From Bradymonas sp963697525 (GTDB lineage Bacteria > Myxococcota_A > Bradymonadia > Bradymonadales > Bradymonadaceae), in contig OY969087.1 in assembly GCA_963697525.1 (NCBI GenBank), positions 6,820,001 to 6,884,000 of the forward strand: 64,000 nucleotides of DNA, written 5' to 3'. Within the stretch, counting starts at the first letter, position 1; the number at the start of each line of letters is the position of its first letter. The translations under genes were made by a program, and so were the position numbers. Positions 17,541 to 26,833 of this stretch are shown one piece after another. Under the pieces are notes generated by a model. That model made no database searches. It was not told where the DNA came from and was given only the letters and a program-made list of their open reading frames with translations.

Positions 17541-18344
17541 TCAGGAGAATGGAAGCAGGCCGCGCAGCCGCGCCATCACGGTGGGGCGCGCCTCGCGCTC
17601 CCGCAGCCCGTCCTCGATGAGCGCCTCCAGCGCGCGTTGCACCGTCTCGGCGTGCGCCTGGCACACCGCGCGGCTCTTCGATGTCAACCGATGGCGCGCA
17701 TCTGCCCGTTCCCAGTCGACTGGCGTCGCCGCGATGGGCTCGCCGAAGATGAAGGTAAACGGTACCGGGCGCGCGATCGGAAGAAACGCGGGTACGCGGT
17801 AGCTGGAGTCGCCCAGAAACCGCGCCGGCAAGAGCCCACTCTCGCTGAAGACGGGAAAGACGTCGTCCGGCCCGATCGCGGCCACCGGCACGATCGGCGC
17901 GCGCGCCCGAAGCGCCACGTACGCAAACCCCAGCCGCCCCTCCCACTGCAACTTGTAGCGCTGACTGCGCCCCTTGATGGAGTCGCGCGCCCCGCCCGGG
18001 TAGGACACCACCATCTCGCCGCGCTCCAACAGGTCGACGGCGTTGTCGCGGCTGCCCTCGACCGCGCCACAGCCGTGCAACAGCGAGCGCAGCCCGGGCA
18101 CGTCGAACAGCGAGCGCAGCGCCATACCCCGGGGCACGCGCCCGGTCTCGCGGTACAGCTCGGTCAGCAACACGACGCTGTCGATGCCCAACAGCGCGTG
18201 GTTGCCCACGAGCAGAACGGGCCCGTCGTCGGGCACATTCTCCAGGCCCTGGAGGGTCACGTTGAAGTAGCGGCAGACCGGGTCGAGCAGACGCTGGGCC
18301 GCTCGAAGGAGATAGTCATTGGGGGTAATACCGGGAGGATTCAT
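17541..18344 (-). CDS. PlsC-like acyltransferase
   Basis: 267 residues of the glycerolipid acyltransferase superfamily. Motif I reads N-H-A-L-L-G-I-D, a variant of N-H-x4-D. A block III equivalent is Y-P-G-G-A-R-D, and P-I-V-P-V-A-A-I-G precedes the C-terminal part. This pattern resembles the DAGAT/DUF-type branch related to tubulointerstitial or plant phytyl-ester enzymes more than classical 1-acyl-G3P acyltransferase. Likely membrane-associated lipid acylation. Divergent from the esterase gene across 188 bp. Confidence 0.78.
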   Translation of the reverse strand: MNPPGITPNDYLLRAAQRLLDPVCRYFNVTLQGLENVPDDGPVLLVGNHALLGIDSVVLLTELYRETGRVPRGMALRSLFDVPGLRSLLHGCGAVEGSRDNAVDLLERGEMVVSYPGGARDSIKGRSQRYKLQWEGRLGFAYVALRARAPIVPVAAIGPDDVFPVFSESGLLPARFLGDSSYRVPAFLPIARPVPFTFIFGEPIAATPVDWERADARHRLTSKSRAVCQAHAETVQRALEALIEDGLREREARPTVMARLRGLLPFS

Positions 18345-18532
18345 CGCGCAAGGTGGCTGAGATCATGAGGAAGCAGAACGCCCCCACCGGCCAAAGAAAC
18401 GCCGGCGACGTTCCTTTCTTCCCGCGGGCTGCATCTAATGAGTCGAGCGCATCGGAGAGTCGGAGACGTCCTCCACGAGGATAGAACCTCGGCGCGAACA
18501 GCGAAAGTAGCCTACGAAGACAGGAGTTCGCG

Positions 18533-19564
18533 ATGACCGTCACGCCCCACAGCGTCAGCCCCCTGCGCCGCCTGCAAGAAACGGTGATTCCACCGAGCAT
18601 CGAGCGCGGCGTCAGCGAATTGGCCGTGCGCAGCCTGTTCGAGGGCGCGCGTCGCCTGGGCGTGGTCGAGCAGGCGCTCGACGGTCCCGCCCACGCCATC
18701 GAGGTGGTGCGCGACGTGCGCTACGGCAGCCACGACGCGCCCTACCACCTGTTGGACGTCTACCGCCCAGTCGTCGCCGGGCTGACGCCGGCGGTGCTGT
18801 ACATCCACGGCGGTGGGTTTCGCATCCTGTCCAAGGACACCCACGGCGTCCTGGCGCGGCTGTTCGCGCATCGCGGCTACACGGTGTTCAACATCAACTA
18901 CCGGCTGGCCCCCGAGCACCCCTTCCCCGCGGGTCTCCAGGACGCTGCCCGGGCCTATCGCTGGGTGGTCGACAACGCCGAGCGTTTCGGCGCCCACGCC
19001 GACCAGATCATTGTCAGCGGCGAGTCCTCGGGGGCGAATTTCGCCGCCGCGCTGGCGGTGATGGCGACGTATCGACGCCCGGAAGATTTTGCCAAAGAGG
19101 TGTTCGACACCGGGGTGGTGCCCGCGGCGGTGGTCCCCGCCTGTGGGTTCCTGCAGGTCTCCGACCCGCTTCGCCTCGCGCGGCGCAAGGCGCTGTCGAG
19201 CTTTGTGCGCGACCGCTTGCTCGAGGCGGCGCAGGCCTATCTTCCCCACGATTGGGCCGCGCCACCGACGCGCCCGACGCTCGCCGATCCGCTGCGCATC
19301 CTCGAAGAGCACACGCCCGAGCGGACGCTGCCGCCGTTCTTCGCCGCCGTGGGTACCCGCGACCCCCTGCTCGACGACACCCGCCGGCTGCACGCGGCCG
19401 TGCGCGGCCACGGCGGCTCGTGCCAGGCGCAGTACTACCCCGGCGAGGTCCACTCCTTCCACGCCTTTGTCTGGAGGAACAACGCCCGCGCCTACTGGCG
19501 CGAGTTGTTTGGGTTTTTGGACCAAACGCTGCCGCCGACGTTGTGGCAGGCCGCCGGGCAATGA
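18533..19564 (+). CDS. Alpha/beta hydrolase, hormone-sensitive-lipase (HSL) type
   Basis: 343 residues. H-G-G-G-F (92-96) forms the oxyanion hole. The nucleophile is in G-E-S-S-G (Ser about 165), with an Asp in R-D-P-L-L-D and His in V-H-S-F-H. This is the family IV esterase arrangement, acting on short acyl esters. The start follows aggagttcgcg. No signal peptide, so cytoplasmic. Confidence 0.88.
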   Translation: MTVTPHSVSPLRRLQETVIPPSIERGVSELAVRSLFEGARRLGVVEQALDGPAHAIEVVRDVRYGSHDAPYHLLDVYRPVVAGLTPAVLYIHGGGFRILSKDTHGVLARLFAHRGYTVFNINYRLAPEHPFPAGLQDAARAYRWVVDNAERFGAHADQIIVSGESSGANFAAALAVMATYRRPEDFAKEVFDTGVVPAAVVPACGFLQVSDPLRLARRKALSSFVRDRLLEAAQAYLPHDWAAPPTRPTLADPLRILEEHTPERTLPPFFAAVGTRDPLLDDTRRLHAAVRGHGGSCQAQYYPGEVHSFHAFVWRNNARAYWRELFGFLDQTLPPTLWQAAGQ

Positions 19565-19655
19565 ATCCGTCGGGGCGACGGCGAACGACATCATTGTGCC
19601 CAGCCCATCAGTCGTGGCAGGCTTGGTCGGTGTTCTCTCACCGCCGAGTCTGCCG

Positions 19656-20390
19656 ATGACGTTGTTTCGACGCTTGCTTCTCCCATCGATGTTCGCGCTG
19701 TGCGTGTGTGCGCAGGTGGCGTGCAGCGCCACTCCCGAGTCCCACACACAGCCCGACGCCGCGCTTGCTGGCCGCGACACTGGCGGCGACACTGGCGGCG
19801 ACACCGGCGGTTCGGATGCCGGTAGCCCGGACGCGGCCAACGCCGACGCGGCTTCCCCCGACGCAAGCACGGCCGACGCCGGCGACCTGCCGCAGACGTG
19901 CGACGGCGAGTGCCGCCAACAGACGCTGAGCGTCACCTTCGGCGACACCACCGGCCCCATCAGCCGCGCGGTCTACGGGCTGACGGCGCCCGGGGCCTCC
20001 GACAGCGGTCAATGGGAGGTCTACATCGAGGCATTCGAGGGCGGCCCGGACGGCTGCCCCCAGCAGAACTCGGCGTCGCCGGACTGGACGCTCATCGTCA
20101 GCGGGCTGACCGCGCCCCTGGACGCGGCGGAGCGCACCAAGGCCGCCGACGGCCTCGCGGTGACCTTTCTGGACTTCGACGGGCGTTTCTTGGGCCAGCA
20201 GCCCTTCGCGCGGGCCACGGCGGCGTCGGCCACCGTCACCGCCGCCAATATCCACACCAACCTGGTCGCCAGTGGCACCCAGGACCCCGACGGCGTGGTC
20301 GCCCTGGACCTGCAGGCGAGCTTCGACGGCGGCGAGGTCTCCGGCCACCTGGTGGCCACCCACTGCGCGAGCATGGATCAGCAGAATTGA
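19656..20390 (+). CDS. Lipoprotein with Asp/Gly-repeat spacer
   Basis: 244 residues: signal helix, lipobox Q-V-A-C, then a spacer of DTGG repeats coded by an in-frame 12-bp tandem repeat (about 19776-19811), followed by D-A-G/S-P-D-A runs. The C-terminal 160 residues form a beta-rich domain with two Cys (C-D-G-E-C) at its start and no family I know. Probably exported to the outer membrane or surface. The start ATG at 19656 is the last Met before the signal helix; ribosome site weak. Confidence 0.7.
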   Translation: MTLFRRLLLPSMFALCVCAQVACSATPESHTQPDAALAGRDTGGDTGGDTGGSDAGSPDAANADAASPDASTADAGDLPQTCDGECRQQTLSVTFGDTTGPISRAVYGLTAPGASDSGQWEVYIEAFEGGPDGCPQQNSASPDWTLIVSGLTAPLDAAERTKAADGLAVTFLDFDGRFLGQQPFARATAASATVTAANIHTNLVASGTQDPDGVVALDLQASFDGGEVSGHLVATHCASMDQQN

Positions 20391-20420
20391 GCCGAAGGCG
20401 ACACCGTGTCGCGCGTCGCG

Positions 20421-20963
20421 TCAGCCGCCAAATGCCTGGCCCAGCAAGACATGCCAGCACATGGGCATCATCAGCGCCCCGACCACCAGGCTCGCGGCGG
20501 CCATCGCCACGCGCAGCGGAGCGTTGGAGTTGAGATCCCTCGCGTCGTCCAACCTCGCGTCGTCCAACCTCCTCCACAGGCGCACTCCCCGCCACGCCAC
20601 GATTAGGCTGAACGCCACCCAGGCCAACATGGCCGCGACCACCCAGCCGGTCCCGGCCCCGTCGACGGCGATGAAGCCCACGGCGACGGCGATGAACACA
20701 TCGACCAGTGCGGGCAAGCCGCTGGCGAGCGCGGAGGCCAACACCGCCTGCTTGGTGCGAAGGGCGAGCTCGACGACCAGCGCGGCCATGCCGACGATCA
20801 ACAAGGCGGGCGGTATCATCCCCCGCGCAAGCGTATCGGCCGCGACGTGGACCTCACCGCCCTCGCCAAAGATGGCCAATGTTCCGACGATGAGCGTACC
20901 CCAGCCAAGGATGCGCAGCACGAGCGAAATCTTCAAAATCCACCAGTCCAGCTTGTGTTCCAT
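20421..20963 (-). CDS. Small integral membrane protein of unknown function
   Basis: 180 residues with about five hydrophobic segments. Between the fourth and fifth lies R-L-D-D-A-R-L-D-D-A-R, an in-frame tandem duplication. ATG at 20963 chosen because the product then starts directly before the first helix. Convergent with the lipoprotein gene. Confidence 0.6.
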   Translation of the reverse strand: MEHKLDWWILKISLVLRILGWGTLIVGTLAIFGEGGEVHVAADTLARGMIPPALLIVGMAALVVELALRTKQAVLASALASGLPALVDVFIAVAVGFIAVDGAGTGWVVAAMLAWVAFSLIVAWRGVRLWRRLDDARLDDARDLNSNAPLRVAMAAASLVVGALMMPMCWHVLLGQAFGG

Positions 20964-21262
20964 CGTCAGTCTCACGGTCAGAGGTCTCGGTGCCGTCTTC
21001 GCAGGCCATGAACTAAGCAGCTTTCGTGCCATCGCCTCGAGCCGCCGCCGTCACGCCCCCCAAACCGCGGACCTGGAGCATGAGCTCGCCGTAAAGCGGA
21101 GCAACAGCCTACCAAGGCTCGGGGCGCCGCGGCCTTCTGCGCGTACCGTCCATGCGCGCAAGTTCGCCGGCCCCGGAATATCCAGGCGTCGGTGTCGGTA
21201 TCTGATTGACCCCGCGCTCCTACCGTAGTAGTGGGCGGCCTTCATTTTGGGAGAGATCAGAA
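20964..21262. other. Gene-free divergent intergenic stretch
   Basis: About 300 bp between the membrane-protein gene and the ABC-F gene. It must carry both promoters. I see no repeat, RNA or convincing small gene in it. Confidence 0.5.
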
Positions 21263-22897
21263 GTGATTACGACATCGAACCTCATGGTAAATTTTGGCGG
21301 TGAGCCCCTCTTCGAGGAGGTCAACGTCAAATTCGTGCCCGGCAACTGCTACGGGCTCATCGGCGCGAACGGCGCGGGCAAATCGACCTTCTTGAAGGTG
21401 CTCAGCGGCGAGCTCGAGCCGTCGGCGGGCACGGTCGAGATTCCAGGCAACCTGCGCATCGCCAAGCTCGAGCAGGACCAGTTCAAGTTCGACGACATGG
21501 TCGTGCTCGACTGCGTGATGTTCGGCCACCCGCGCCTGTACAAAGTCCATAAGGAGCGCGAGGCGCTGTACGCCAAGCCCGACTTCAACGAGGAGGACGG
21601 CGCGCGCGCCGCCGACCTGGAGATGGAGTTCGCCGACATGAACGGCTATGAGGCCGAGTCGGAGGTGTCCATCTTGCTCAGCGGCCTGGGCGTGCCCGAC
21701 GAGCTGCATTCCAAGCGCATGGGGGAGCTCGAGGCCGGCCATAAGGTACGCGTACTCCTAGCCCAGGCGCTGTTCGGCCAGCCGGATATCCTGCTTCTGG
21801 ACGAGCCCACCAACCACCTGGACGTGCACACCGTGGCCTGGCTGGAGGATTATATCAGCCGGCTCAGGACCCTGGTCATCGTGGTCAGCCACGACCGTCA
21901 CTTCCTGAATAACGTGTGCACCCACATCGCCGACATCGACTTTCGACGCGTGCAGATCTACGCGGGCAACTACGACTTCTGGGTGCAGGCCAGCGAGTTG
22001 GCGCTTCGGCAGCGCCGCGATGCCCAGAAGAAGGCCAGCGACAAGGCCAAAGAGCTCAAGGCGTTCATCGAGCGCTTCAGCAGCAACGCCTCGAAGGCCA
22101 AACAGGCGACCTCGCGCAAGAAGCTGCTCGACCAACTCACCCTCGACGACCTGCCCAACTCGACGCGCAAATACCCCCACATCGTGTTCAAGCCCGAGCG
22201 CGGCCACGGCCGGCTCATCCTGACCGTCGACAAGGTCAGCAAGACCATCGACGGCGAGCAGGTTCTCAAGGACGTGAGCTTCGCGCTGCAGCCGGGCGAC
22301 CGCGTGGCCTTCGTCGGCCAGGACGGCCGGGCCAAGACCGCGCTGTTCGACATCCTCGCCGGGGTCACCGAGCCCGACAGCGGCAGCGTCGAGTGGGGCT
22401 CGACGATGACCACGGCGTACTTTCCGCGCGAGCACGAACCGTTCTTCGACGACGTCGACCTCAACCTCATCGACTGGCTGCGCCAATACTCCACCAACCA
22501 CCACGAGGAGAACGTGCGCGCGTTCTTGGGCCAGATGCTGTTCAGCGGCGAGGACACCCTGAAGCCGGCCAAGGTTTTGTCGGGCGGCGAGCGCGTGCGC
22601 TGTATGCTCGCCCGGATGATGCAGGCGGGCGCCAACGCGCTCATCTTGGACGAGCCCACCAACCACCTCGACCTGGAGAGCATCACCGCGCTCAACACGG
22701 CCCTGCGCTCGGTCGAGGACGCCGTCATCTTGCTGTCGTCGCACGACCGCGAGTTGGTGGACACGGTGGCCAACCGCGTCATCGAGATCACCCCCAACGG
22801 GCTCATCGACCACCTGATGACCTTCGATCAGTACCTGACCAGCGAGCGTGTCATCGAGCAACGCCGCCAGATGTACGGCGCCGAGGTGGCGCTGTAA
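21263..22897 (+). CDS. ybiT: ABC-F ATPase, YbiT type
   Basis: 544 residues with two ABC domains joined by a charged linker and no membrane part, as in ribosome-associated ABC-F proteins. The first P-loop G-A-N-G-A-G-K-S and Walker B L-L-L-D-E-P-T-N-H-L-D are normal. The first signature is the degenerate L-E-A-G-H-K-V-R-V, close to that of E. coli YbiT, and the second is L-S-G-G-E. Oddly, the second P-loop (352-359) reads G-Q-D-G-R-A-K-T, with Ala for the usual Gly before Lys. The start is GTG at 21263 (gggagagatcagaa upstream), matching the conserved family N-terminus I-T-T-x-N. Probably modulates translation. Confidence 0.88.
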   Translation: MITTSNLMVNFGGEPLFEEVNVKFVPGNCYGLIGANGAGKSTFLKVLSGELEPSAGTVEIPGNLRIAKLEQDQFKFDDMVVLDCVMFGHPRLYKVHKEREALYAKPDFNEEDGARAADLEMEFADMNGYEAESEVSILLSGLGVPDELHSKRMGELEAGHKVRVLLAQALFGQPDILLLDEPTNHLDVHTVAWLEDYISRLRTLVIVVSHDRHFLNNVCTHIADIDFRRVQIYAGNYDFWVQASELALRQRRDAQKKASDKAKELKAFIERFSSNASKAKQATSRKKLLDQLTLDDLPNSTRKYPHIVFKPERGHGRLILTVDKVSKTIDGEQVLKDVSFALQPGDRVAFVGQDGRAKTALFDILAGVTEPDSGSVEWGSTMTTAYFPREHEPFFDDVDLNLIDWLRQYSTNHHEENVRAFLGQMLFSGEDTLKPAKVLSGGERVRCMLARMMQAGANALILDEPTNHLDLESITALNTALRSVEDAVILLSSHDRELVDTVANRVIEITPNGLIDHLMTFDQYLTSERVIEQRRQMYGAEVAL

Positions 22898-22908
22898 CCC
22901 CCGCGTAG

Positions 22909-22945
22909 CGCCCTCGTCATGGTGTCTGACACCGTGTCGAGGGCG
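22909..22945. repeat. REP palindrome within a long hairpin
   Basis: CGCCCTCG (22909-22916) pairs with CGAGGGCG (22938-22945), outside the REP core at 22921-22933. The combined structure is an outer 8-bp stem, a small internal loop and an inner 6-bp stem with a one-base tip. It sits 11 bases after the ybiT stop and could end or stabilise that transcript. Confidence 0.8.
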
Positions 22946-22988
22946 ACACCACGATCGCCGCGTGACCCGCGCAGAATGCCGACGTCAT

Positions 22989-23001
22989 GGTGTCTGACAC
23001 C
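22989..23001. repeat. REP palindrome
   Basis: A perfect core GGTGTCTGACACC preceded by gacgtcat, the usual left flank; the right flank diverges. Confidence 0.85.
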
Positions 23002-23615
23002 CTCACGTCTCCCCACTTTTTCGGTAGGTTCCGCGACTTCCGCGCCATCCCCGATCCGCGCCATCTCACTGCCTGTTCGTAGTCGGTGTCGTAGTCGTAG
23101 TCGTGGTCGTGATCGTGGTCGGTCGTTCGACTCGGACAGGCTCCAAGAAGCAATGCCACTGCGGTCGCCCCTGGCCGACGACCCGGCCCAGCTTGTCCCA
23201 CCGACCGCGTTGCCGTCTGAACAGCCGATCACGAGGACACACTGCCCTCTCGGCGACTTAGCATGCGGGTCACGCTGGACTTGAAACGTGGGCAAATTGA
23301 CCAAGACCTGATGCGGCCCGGGTGAGATGCGATCTCGTCGCGACGAGTACTGTCCTTTTTCGTGCTCGGTTAGGCGGTGACACTGCGTGGCGACTTGCGC
23401 CGACTGATGACCTCGATGTGGCGCAAAGGCTGGCAGAATCTAATCGAGCAGGCCAATGCCTGCTTCGCTCTTGGGTGTTTAGAAAGTGGGGAGACATGAA
23501 TCTGACACAGTGATGGAGGGTAAATTGCACGAATTCACAACACTCGCGCATCAACGACGCCCAATTCCGGGGGCATGTTCGACACCACGTCAACGGAAAC
23601 GCACCCAGGAGGACA

Positions 23616-24584
23616 ATGATGCCGCGCTTGTTTCTACTACAACCCAGCGACCACCAACTGAGCGCGGTGATTGCTGCCGCTGCTTTTGCACTCGCCTCGC
23701 TGTTGTCAGCCGGGGCATCGGCCCATGAGCCAAAGCACCCTGACGAGTCGGGGCAGGCCTCGCAGCGCTCTCACAAGTCCAAGCCTCAGCGCTCTCACAA
23801 GTCCAAGCTGTGGGTGCAAACGATCTCCGACAAGCAGATCGTCGACGCCGCAAACAAAGGCATCGGAGATCTGTGGGCCGAAGTAATCCCCCATCTGAAC
23901 ACCGAGTCGCTCAAGCTCCAGCGCAAAGCGCGCCACGCCAAGCTTGATGTCACGCGACGCTCGCTGCATATTGCTGGAAGGCCCGCGCTGCTGATCTCGC
24001 TGGAAGCCGACGACCTCTCCGACGACCTCTCCAATATCTTTGCGGGGAAATGCTCAGTCGTTGTCGTCTTGACCAAACCTCCGGGCCAAGAGACGGCGAG
24101 CGTTCTCACCCACAAGACGTTGTGCTCGGCGGGGATAACCTCTGAAGAACTCGGAGACTCCATTGTCGCCCTCACACCCAAGATACCACTCATTTGGACG
24201 ACGTGGCGTCAACAGGGGAGTCAGTCCGCGGAAATCGGCTACGACTTTTACCGCATCGACCACGGCCGCTTCGAGCGGGTCCTGGAATTGCGTGCCGAAG
24301 AGCCCCTCGGATACTTCAAGGAGGAGGCGTGTACCCACCCCATTTTCCGCGGAGTGCAATTGTTCTCATCTGGTGGTCACCAGCCAAAGGTCAAAGGACC
24401 GGACGGCAAACCCGCAGGCGTGGCCAATGCTCTGACGGCGACCTGGGTATGCCAAGACCCCTACAGCGCAAAGGTCGACAGTGTGCGTTCGCGCATCTGG
24501 ACCTGGGACAATGGGAAGTTCAAGGACGCGACGCCAGAGAAGCTGAATACATTTCCGCTAATCATGGGCGGCACCGAAGAATAG
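23616..24584 (+). CDS. Secreted protein, tandem paralogue 1
   Basis: 322 residues with a signal peptide (hydrophobic run to A-S-A about residue 36), then a duplicated Q-R-S-H-K-S-K linker. The body shares with the gene at 24967 the start W-x-x-T-I-S-D-x-Q-I, Y-R-I/V-D-x-G-x-F-E, G-P-D-G-K-P-A-G and the C-terminus S-R-I-W-T-W ... A-T-P-E-K-L-N-T-F-P-x-I-M-G-G-T. The family is unknown to me. Strong ribosome site (aggagg). Probably periplasmic. Confidence 0.75.
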   Translation: MMPRLFLLQPSDHQLSAVIAAAAFALASLLSAGASAHEPKHPDESGQASQRSHKSKPQRSHKSKLWVQTISDKQIVDAANKGIGDLWAEVIPHLNTESLKLQRKARHAKLDVTRRSLHIAGRPALLISLEADDLSDDLSNIFAGKCSVVVVLTKPPGQETASVLTHKTLCSAGITSEELGDSIVALTPKIPLIWTTWRQQGSQSAEIGYDFYRIDHGRFERVLELRAEEPLGYFKEEACTHPIFRGVQLFSSGGHQPKVKGPDGKPAGVANALTATWVCQDPYSAKVDSVRSRIWTWDNGKFKDATPEKLNTFPLIMGGTEE

Positions 24585-24625
24585 AAGCCCTGCGGGCACA
24601 ATCGTGGGTACGTTGGCCGCGCACT

Positions 24626-24808
24626 CATGCGCTGGCGGGTGCGCGGCAGGTCGATGACGCCGTCCGCAAGACCGCCGAGAGGTTCCTCGATGCCGCTACG
24701 AACAACCACGGCAAGCAGGCCTGGGCGATGACCAGCCCAGCGTTTCGCGCCAGCCACAGCAAGAGGTACTTCGTAGCCCTCTTGGTCGCGGGTCACCCAA
24801 TAGCATAG
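24626..24808 (+). pseudogene. Chimeric gene debris (SDR tail fragment plus NTF2-like fragment)
   Basis: 24626-24664 matches 26248-26286, the 3' part of the SDR gene, at 37 of 39 bases in the same orientation. On the minus strand it still reads G-V-I-D-L-P-R-T-R-Q-R-M. Directly after it, 24665-24800 read on the plus strand gives A-E-R-F-L-D-A ... A-W-A-M-T-S-P-A-F-R, homologous to residues about 73-105 of the protein at 2210. Neither piece is a complete gene. The stretch 24809-24966 shows nothing further. Confidence 0.7.
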
Positions 24809-24966
24809 CGACCGCGCGCAGGTATCCATCGCCTGCCGCCTGGTTCGCGCCGAGAACTGCACAATAGCGCAACATCTTTGCCGTCAGGACGGCAACTTCG
24901 GGAGTGATGATTGGAGGTGTGGGAGCAAAGCTCCGTACTTGATATTGGAAGCCAACGAGACTCAGC

Positions 24967-26022
24967 ATGTACCGAAGTCACCCAACGATGGCCGCCTCTA
25001 CGCGTCGAGCCCTGACGTTGCTTGTCGCCGTGGTCTGCGTGCTCGCCGCGACGATCGCTGCACACGCTGCCTCGCCTGCATCAACGCAAACGACTAAGTC
25101 GGCCAAGGCAGCCGCGACCTCTCGGAAAGCCAAGGAGAGCGCAACAGCAACACCAACGAAGGCCACCAAGGAGAAGGCGACAAAGCGCGCAAAACTCGCT
25201 GCCGTAACCCCGCCGTCAAAACCAACCAAGGCGCCCAAATCCCGGCCCGCGCAGCCCTGGTACAAGACCATCTCCGACCAACAGATTCTCGCAGCCACGC
25301 GCCGCAAGGTCGGCAACCTCGGCGATGCACTCATCGATTTGCCCAAAGATGCCAGCCCCGAGACGGTGCGCAAAGTTCACAACGCCCCTATCGACGTCGA
25401 CAGGACGCATATGACCATTGGTCAGGCAGATGCTCTTCTGGTCAAGGTCCGGTCGTCGTTCGACTTGCTCGTGCCCCACCACTCATCGACGCTGGTAGCG
25501 GTGGTGACCAAGCCTGCCGGGAAACCGGCGACAGTCAGCGCGACGACCTACTTGTATCACACTCACCTCAGCAGCATGGACCGCGGTGACATCTACAAGC
25601 TTTCCGACACCCTCCCACTGGTAACGAAGGTTCAGGAATATTGGGATGGAAGCGCCAACCACGCCATCTATTGGTTCTACCGGGTCGACCGCGGCAAATT
25701 CGAACAGGTGTTGAAGGTCGAAACGGAGGAGCCACAGGGGTATGCAAAATCCACCGCGGATTGCACCGGGCCCTATTTTCGCTCCCTGGACATGTCCAGC
25801 TACATTGGCCGAGCCCCGGCGCCCAGGGGGCCGGACGGCAAGCCCGCGGGCGACGCCTACGCGTTGATGGCGACCTGGGTGTGCCAGGAGCCCTACGGCT
25901 CCAAGGTGACCTCGATACGCTCGCGCATCTGGACCTGGGCCGGGGATCACTACAGGGAAGCCACTCCCGAAAAGCTCAACACCTTTCCCGTGATCATGGG
26001 TGGCACTCTCGAAGAGCAATAG
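24967..26022 (+). CDS. Secreted protein, tandem paralogue 2, with Lys/Ala-rich linker
   Basis: 351 residues. A signal peptide (to about A-H-A, residue 34) is followed by a histone-tail-like linker of about 60 residues made of Ala, Lys and Thr. Then comes the same domain as in the gene at 23616, including Y-R-V-D-R-G-K-F-E and the long conserved C-terminus. The Lys-rich linker could bind anionic surface polymers (inference). The copies probably arose by tandem duplication, see the debris between them. Confidence 0.75.
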   Translation: MYRSHPTMAASTRRALTLLVAVVCVLAATIAAHAASPASTQTTKSAKAAATSRKAKESATATPTKATKEKATKRAKLAAVTPPSKPTKAPKSRPAQPWYKTISDQQILAATRRKVGNLGDALIDLPKDASPETVRKVHNAPIDVDRTHMTIGQADALLVKVRSSFDLLVPHHSSTLVAVVTKPAGKPATVSATTYLYHTHLSSMDRGDIYKLSDTLPLVTKVQEYWDGSANHAIYWFYRVDRGKFEQVLKVETEEPQGYAKSTADCTGPYFRSLDMSSYIGRAPAPRGPDGKPAGDAYALMATWVCQEPYGSKVTSIRSRIWTWAGDHYREATPEKLNTFPVIMGGTLEEQ

Positions 26023-26060
26023 ATGAGCGCGCCCCGTCTTCGACTCGCGTGGGTGGGCCA

Positions 26061-26099
26061 CCACACGGTGCCCACCACACGGTGCCAGACACCGTGTGG
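26061..26099. repeat. REP palindrome, CACACGG subtype
   Basis: CCACACGG-tgccagaca-CCGTGTGG (26075-26099) with core variant GGTGCCAGACACC (26081-26093). It is preceded by an extra half copy, ccacacggtgccc. The same head-on extra half copy occurs at 31696-31734, so these two share an origin. Confidence 0.85.
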
Positions 26100-26119
26100 T
26101 GGCCTTCTGAGGGCAATTT

Positions 26120-26833
26120 TCACCACTGCTCGCCATACGGGCGCAGGTCGAGCTGGAAGGTCCACGCCGATCGCGGCTGGTGGGCGACCGCCCACACGGA
26201 CTGGGCGATGTCGTCGGGGGCGAGGAAGAAGTCGTCGGGCTTGTCGGGCATGCGCTCGCGGGTGCGCGGCAGGTCGATGACCCCGTCGACGACGTAGTAA
26301 AACACGTGGATATTCTGCGGGCCGAGCTCGCGGGCCAGGGATTCGGCGAGCAGGCGCTGGGCACCCTTGGCCTGGGCGAAGGCGGTGGTAAAGGGCTTGC
26401 CGCGAAGCGCCGCGGTCGCGCCAGTGATGCCGATGGTGCCCGCACCGCGCTCGAGCATGGCCGGCGCGAGCTTCTGGGCGCAGTGAAACAGCCCGAGGGT
26501 ATTGACCCGCCAGCACATCTCCAGGCCGTCGGCGTCGACCTCCATGAGTTTTCCCCACACGCCGCTGCCGGCGTTGTACAGCAGCGTGTCGACCGGGCCG
26601 AGCTCGTCGGTGATGCGGTCGAAGGCCTCGTCGACGCTCGCGCGGTCGGTGGCGTCACACCCGTAGCAGCTCACCCCATCGATTCCGCCGACCAGGTCGT
26701 CGAGCTTGTCCTCGTGGCGCGCCAGCGCCGCCACCTGGTAGCCGCCTTCGGCGAATCGGCGCACCAGCGCCGCGCCGTTTCCCGGCCCCACGCCCACCAC
26801 GGCACATACCTTCTGCTCACTCGTGTCAGTCAT
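26120..26833 (-). CDS. SDR-family protein with altered catalytic residues
   Basis: 237 residues of Rossmann fold with G-V-G-P-G-N-G in place of the usual TGxxxGxG, N-A-G at 87-89 and L-A-R-E-L-G-P later. The catalytic Y-x-x-x-K is F-A-Q-A-K (Phe152, Lys156) and the Ser position is not Ser. Classical dehydrogenase activity is therefore doubtful; related proteins with F-A-x-A-K are widespread and unassigned. Start ATG at 26833 has gaggag upstream. Confidence 0.8.
   Translation of the reverse strand: MTDTSEQKVCAVVGVGPGNGAALVRRFAEGGYQVAALARHEDKLDDLVGGIDGVSCYGCDATDRASVDEAFDRITDELGPVDTLLYNAGSGVWGKLMEVDADGLEMCWRVNTLGLFHCAQKLAPAMLERGAGTIGITGATAALRGKPFTTAFAQAKGAQRLLAESLARELGPQNIHVFYYVVDGVIDLPRTRERMPDKPDDFFLAPDDIAQSVWAVAHQPRSAWTFQLDLRPYGEQW

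Larger units (their letters stand above)
22898..23615. other. 718-bp gene-free stretch with REPs and a GTCGTA simple repeat
   Basis: Two REPs lie near the left end (22909-22945 and 22989-23001). At 23075-23130 there is a run of tcgtag/tcgtgg hexamers. On the minus strand it would code an Asp/His/Tyr run after a weak lipobox-like segment, but that frame then runs through REP sequence, so I do not call a gene. The rest, to the ribosome site at 23607, shows nothing I recognise. Confidence 0.5.

Noticed and set aside
22917..23201. Minus-strand small lipoprotein with an Asp/His/Tyr run
   Set aside because: The lipobox-like segment is weak, the acidic run is a simple repeat and the frame continues through two REP sequences.
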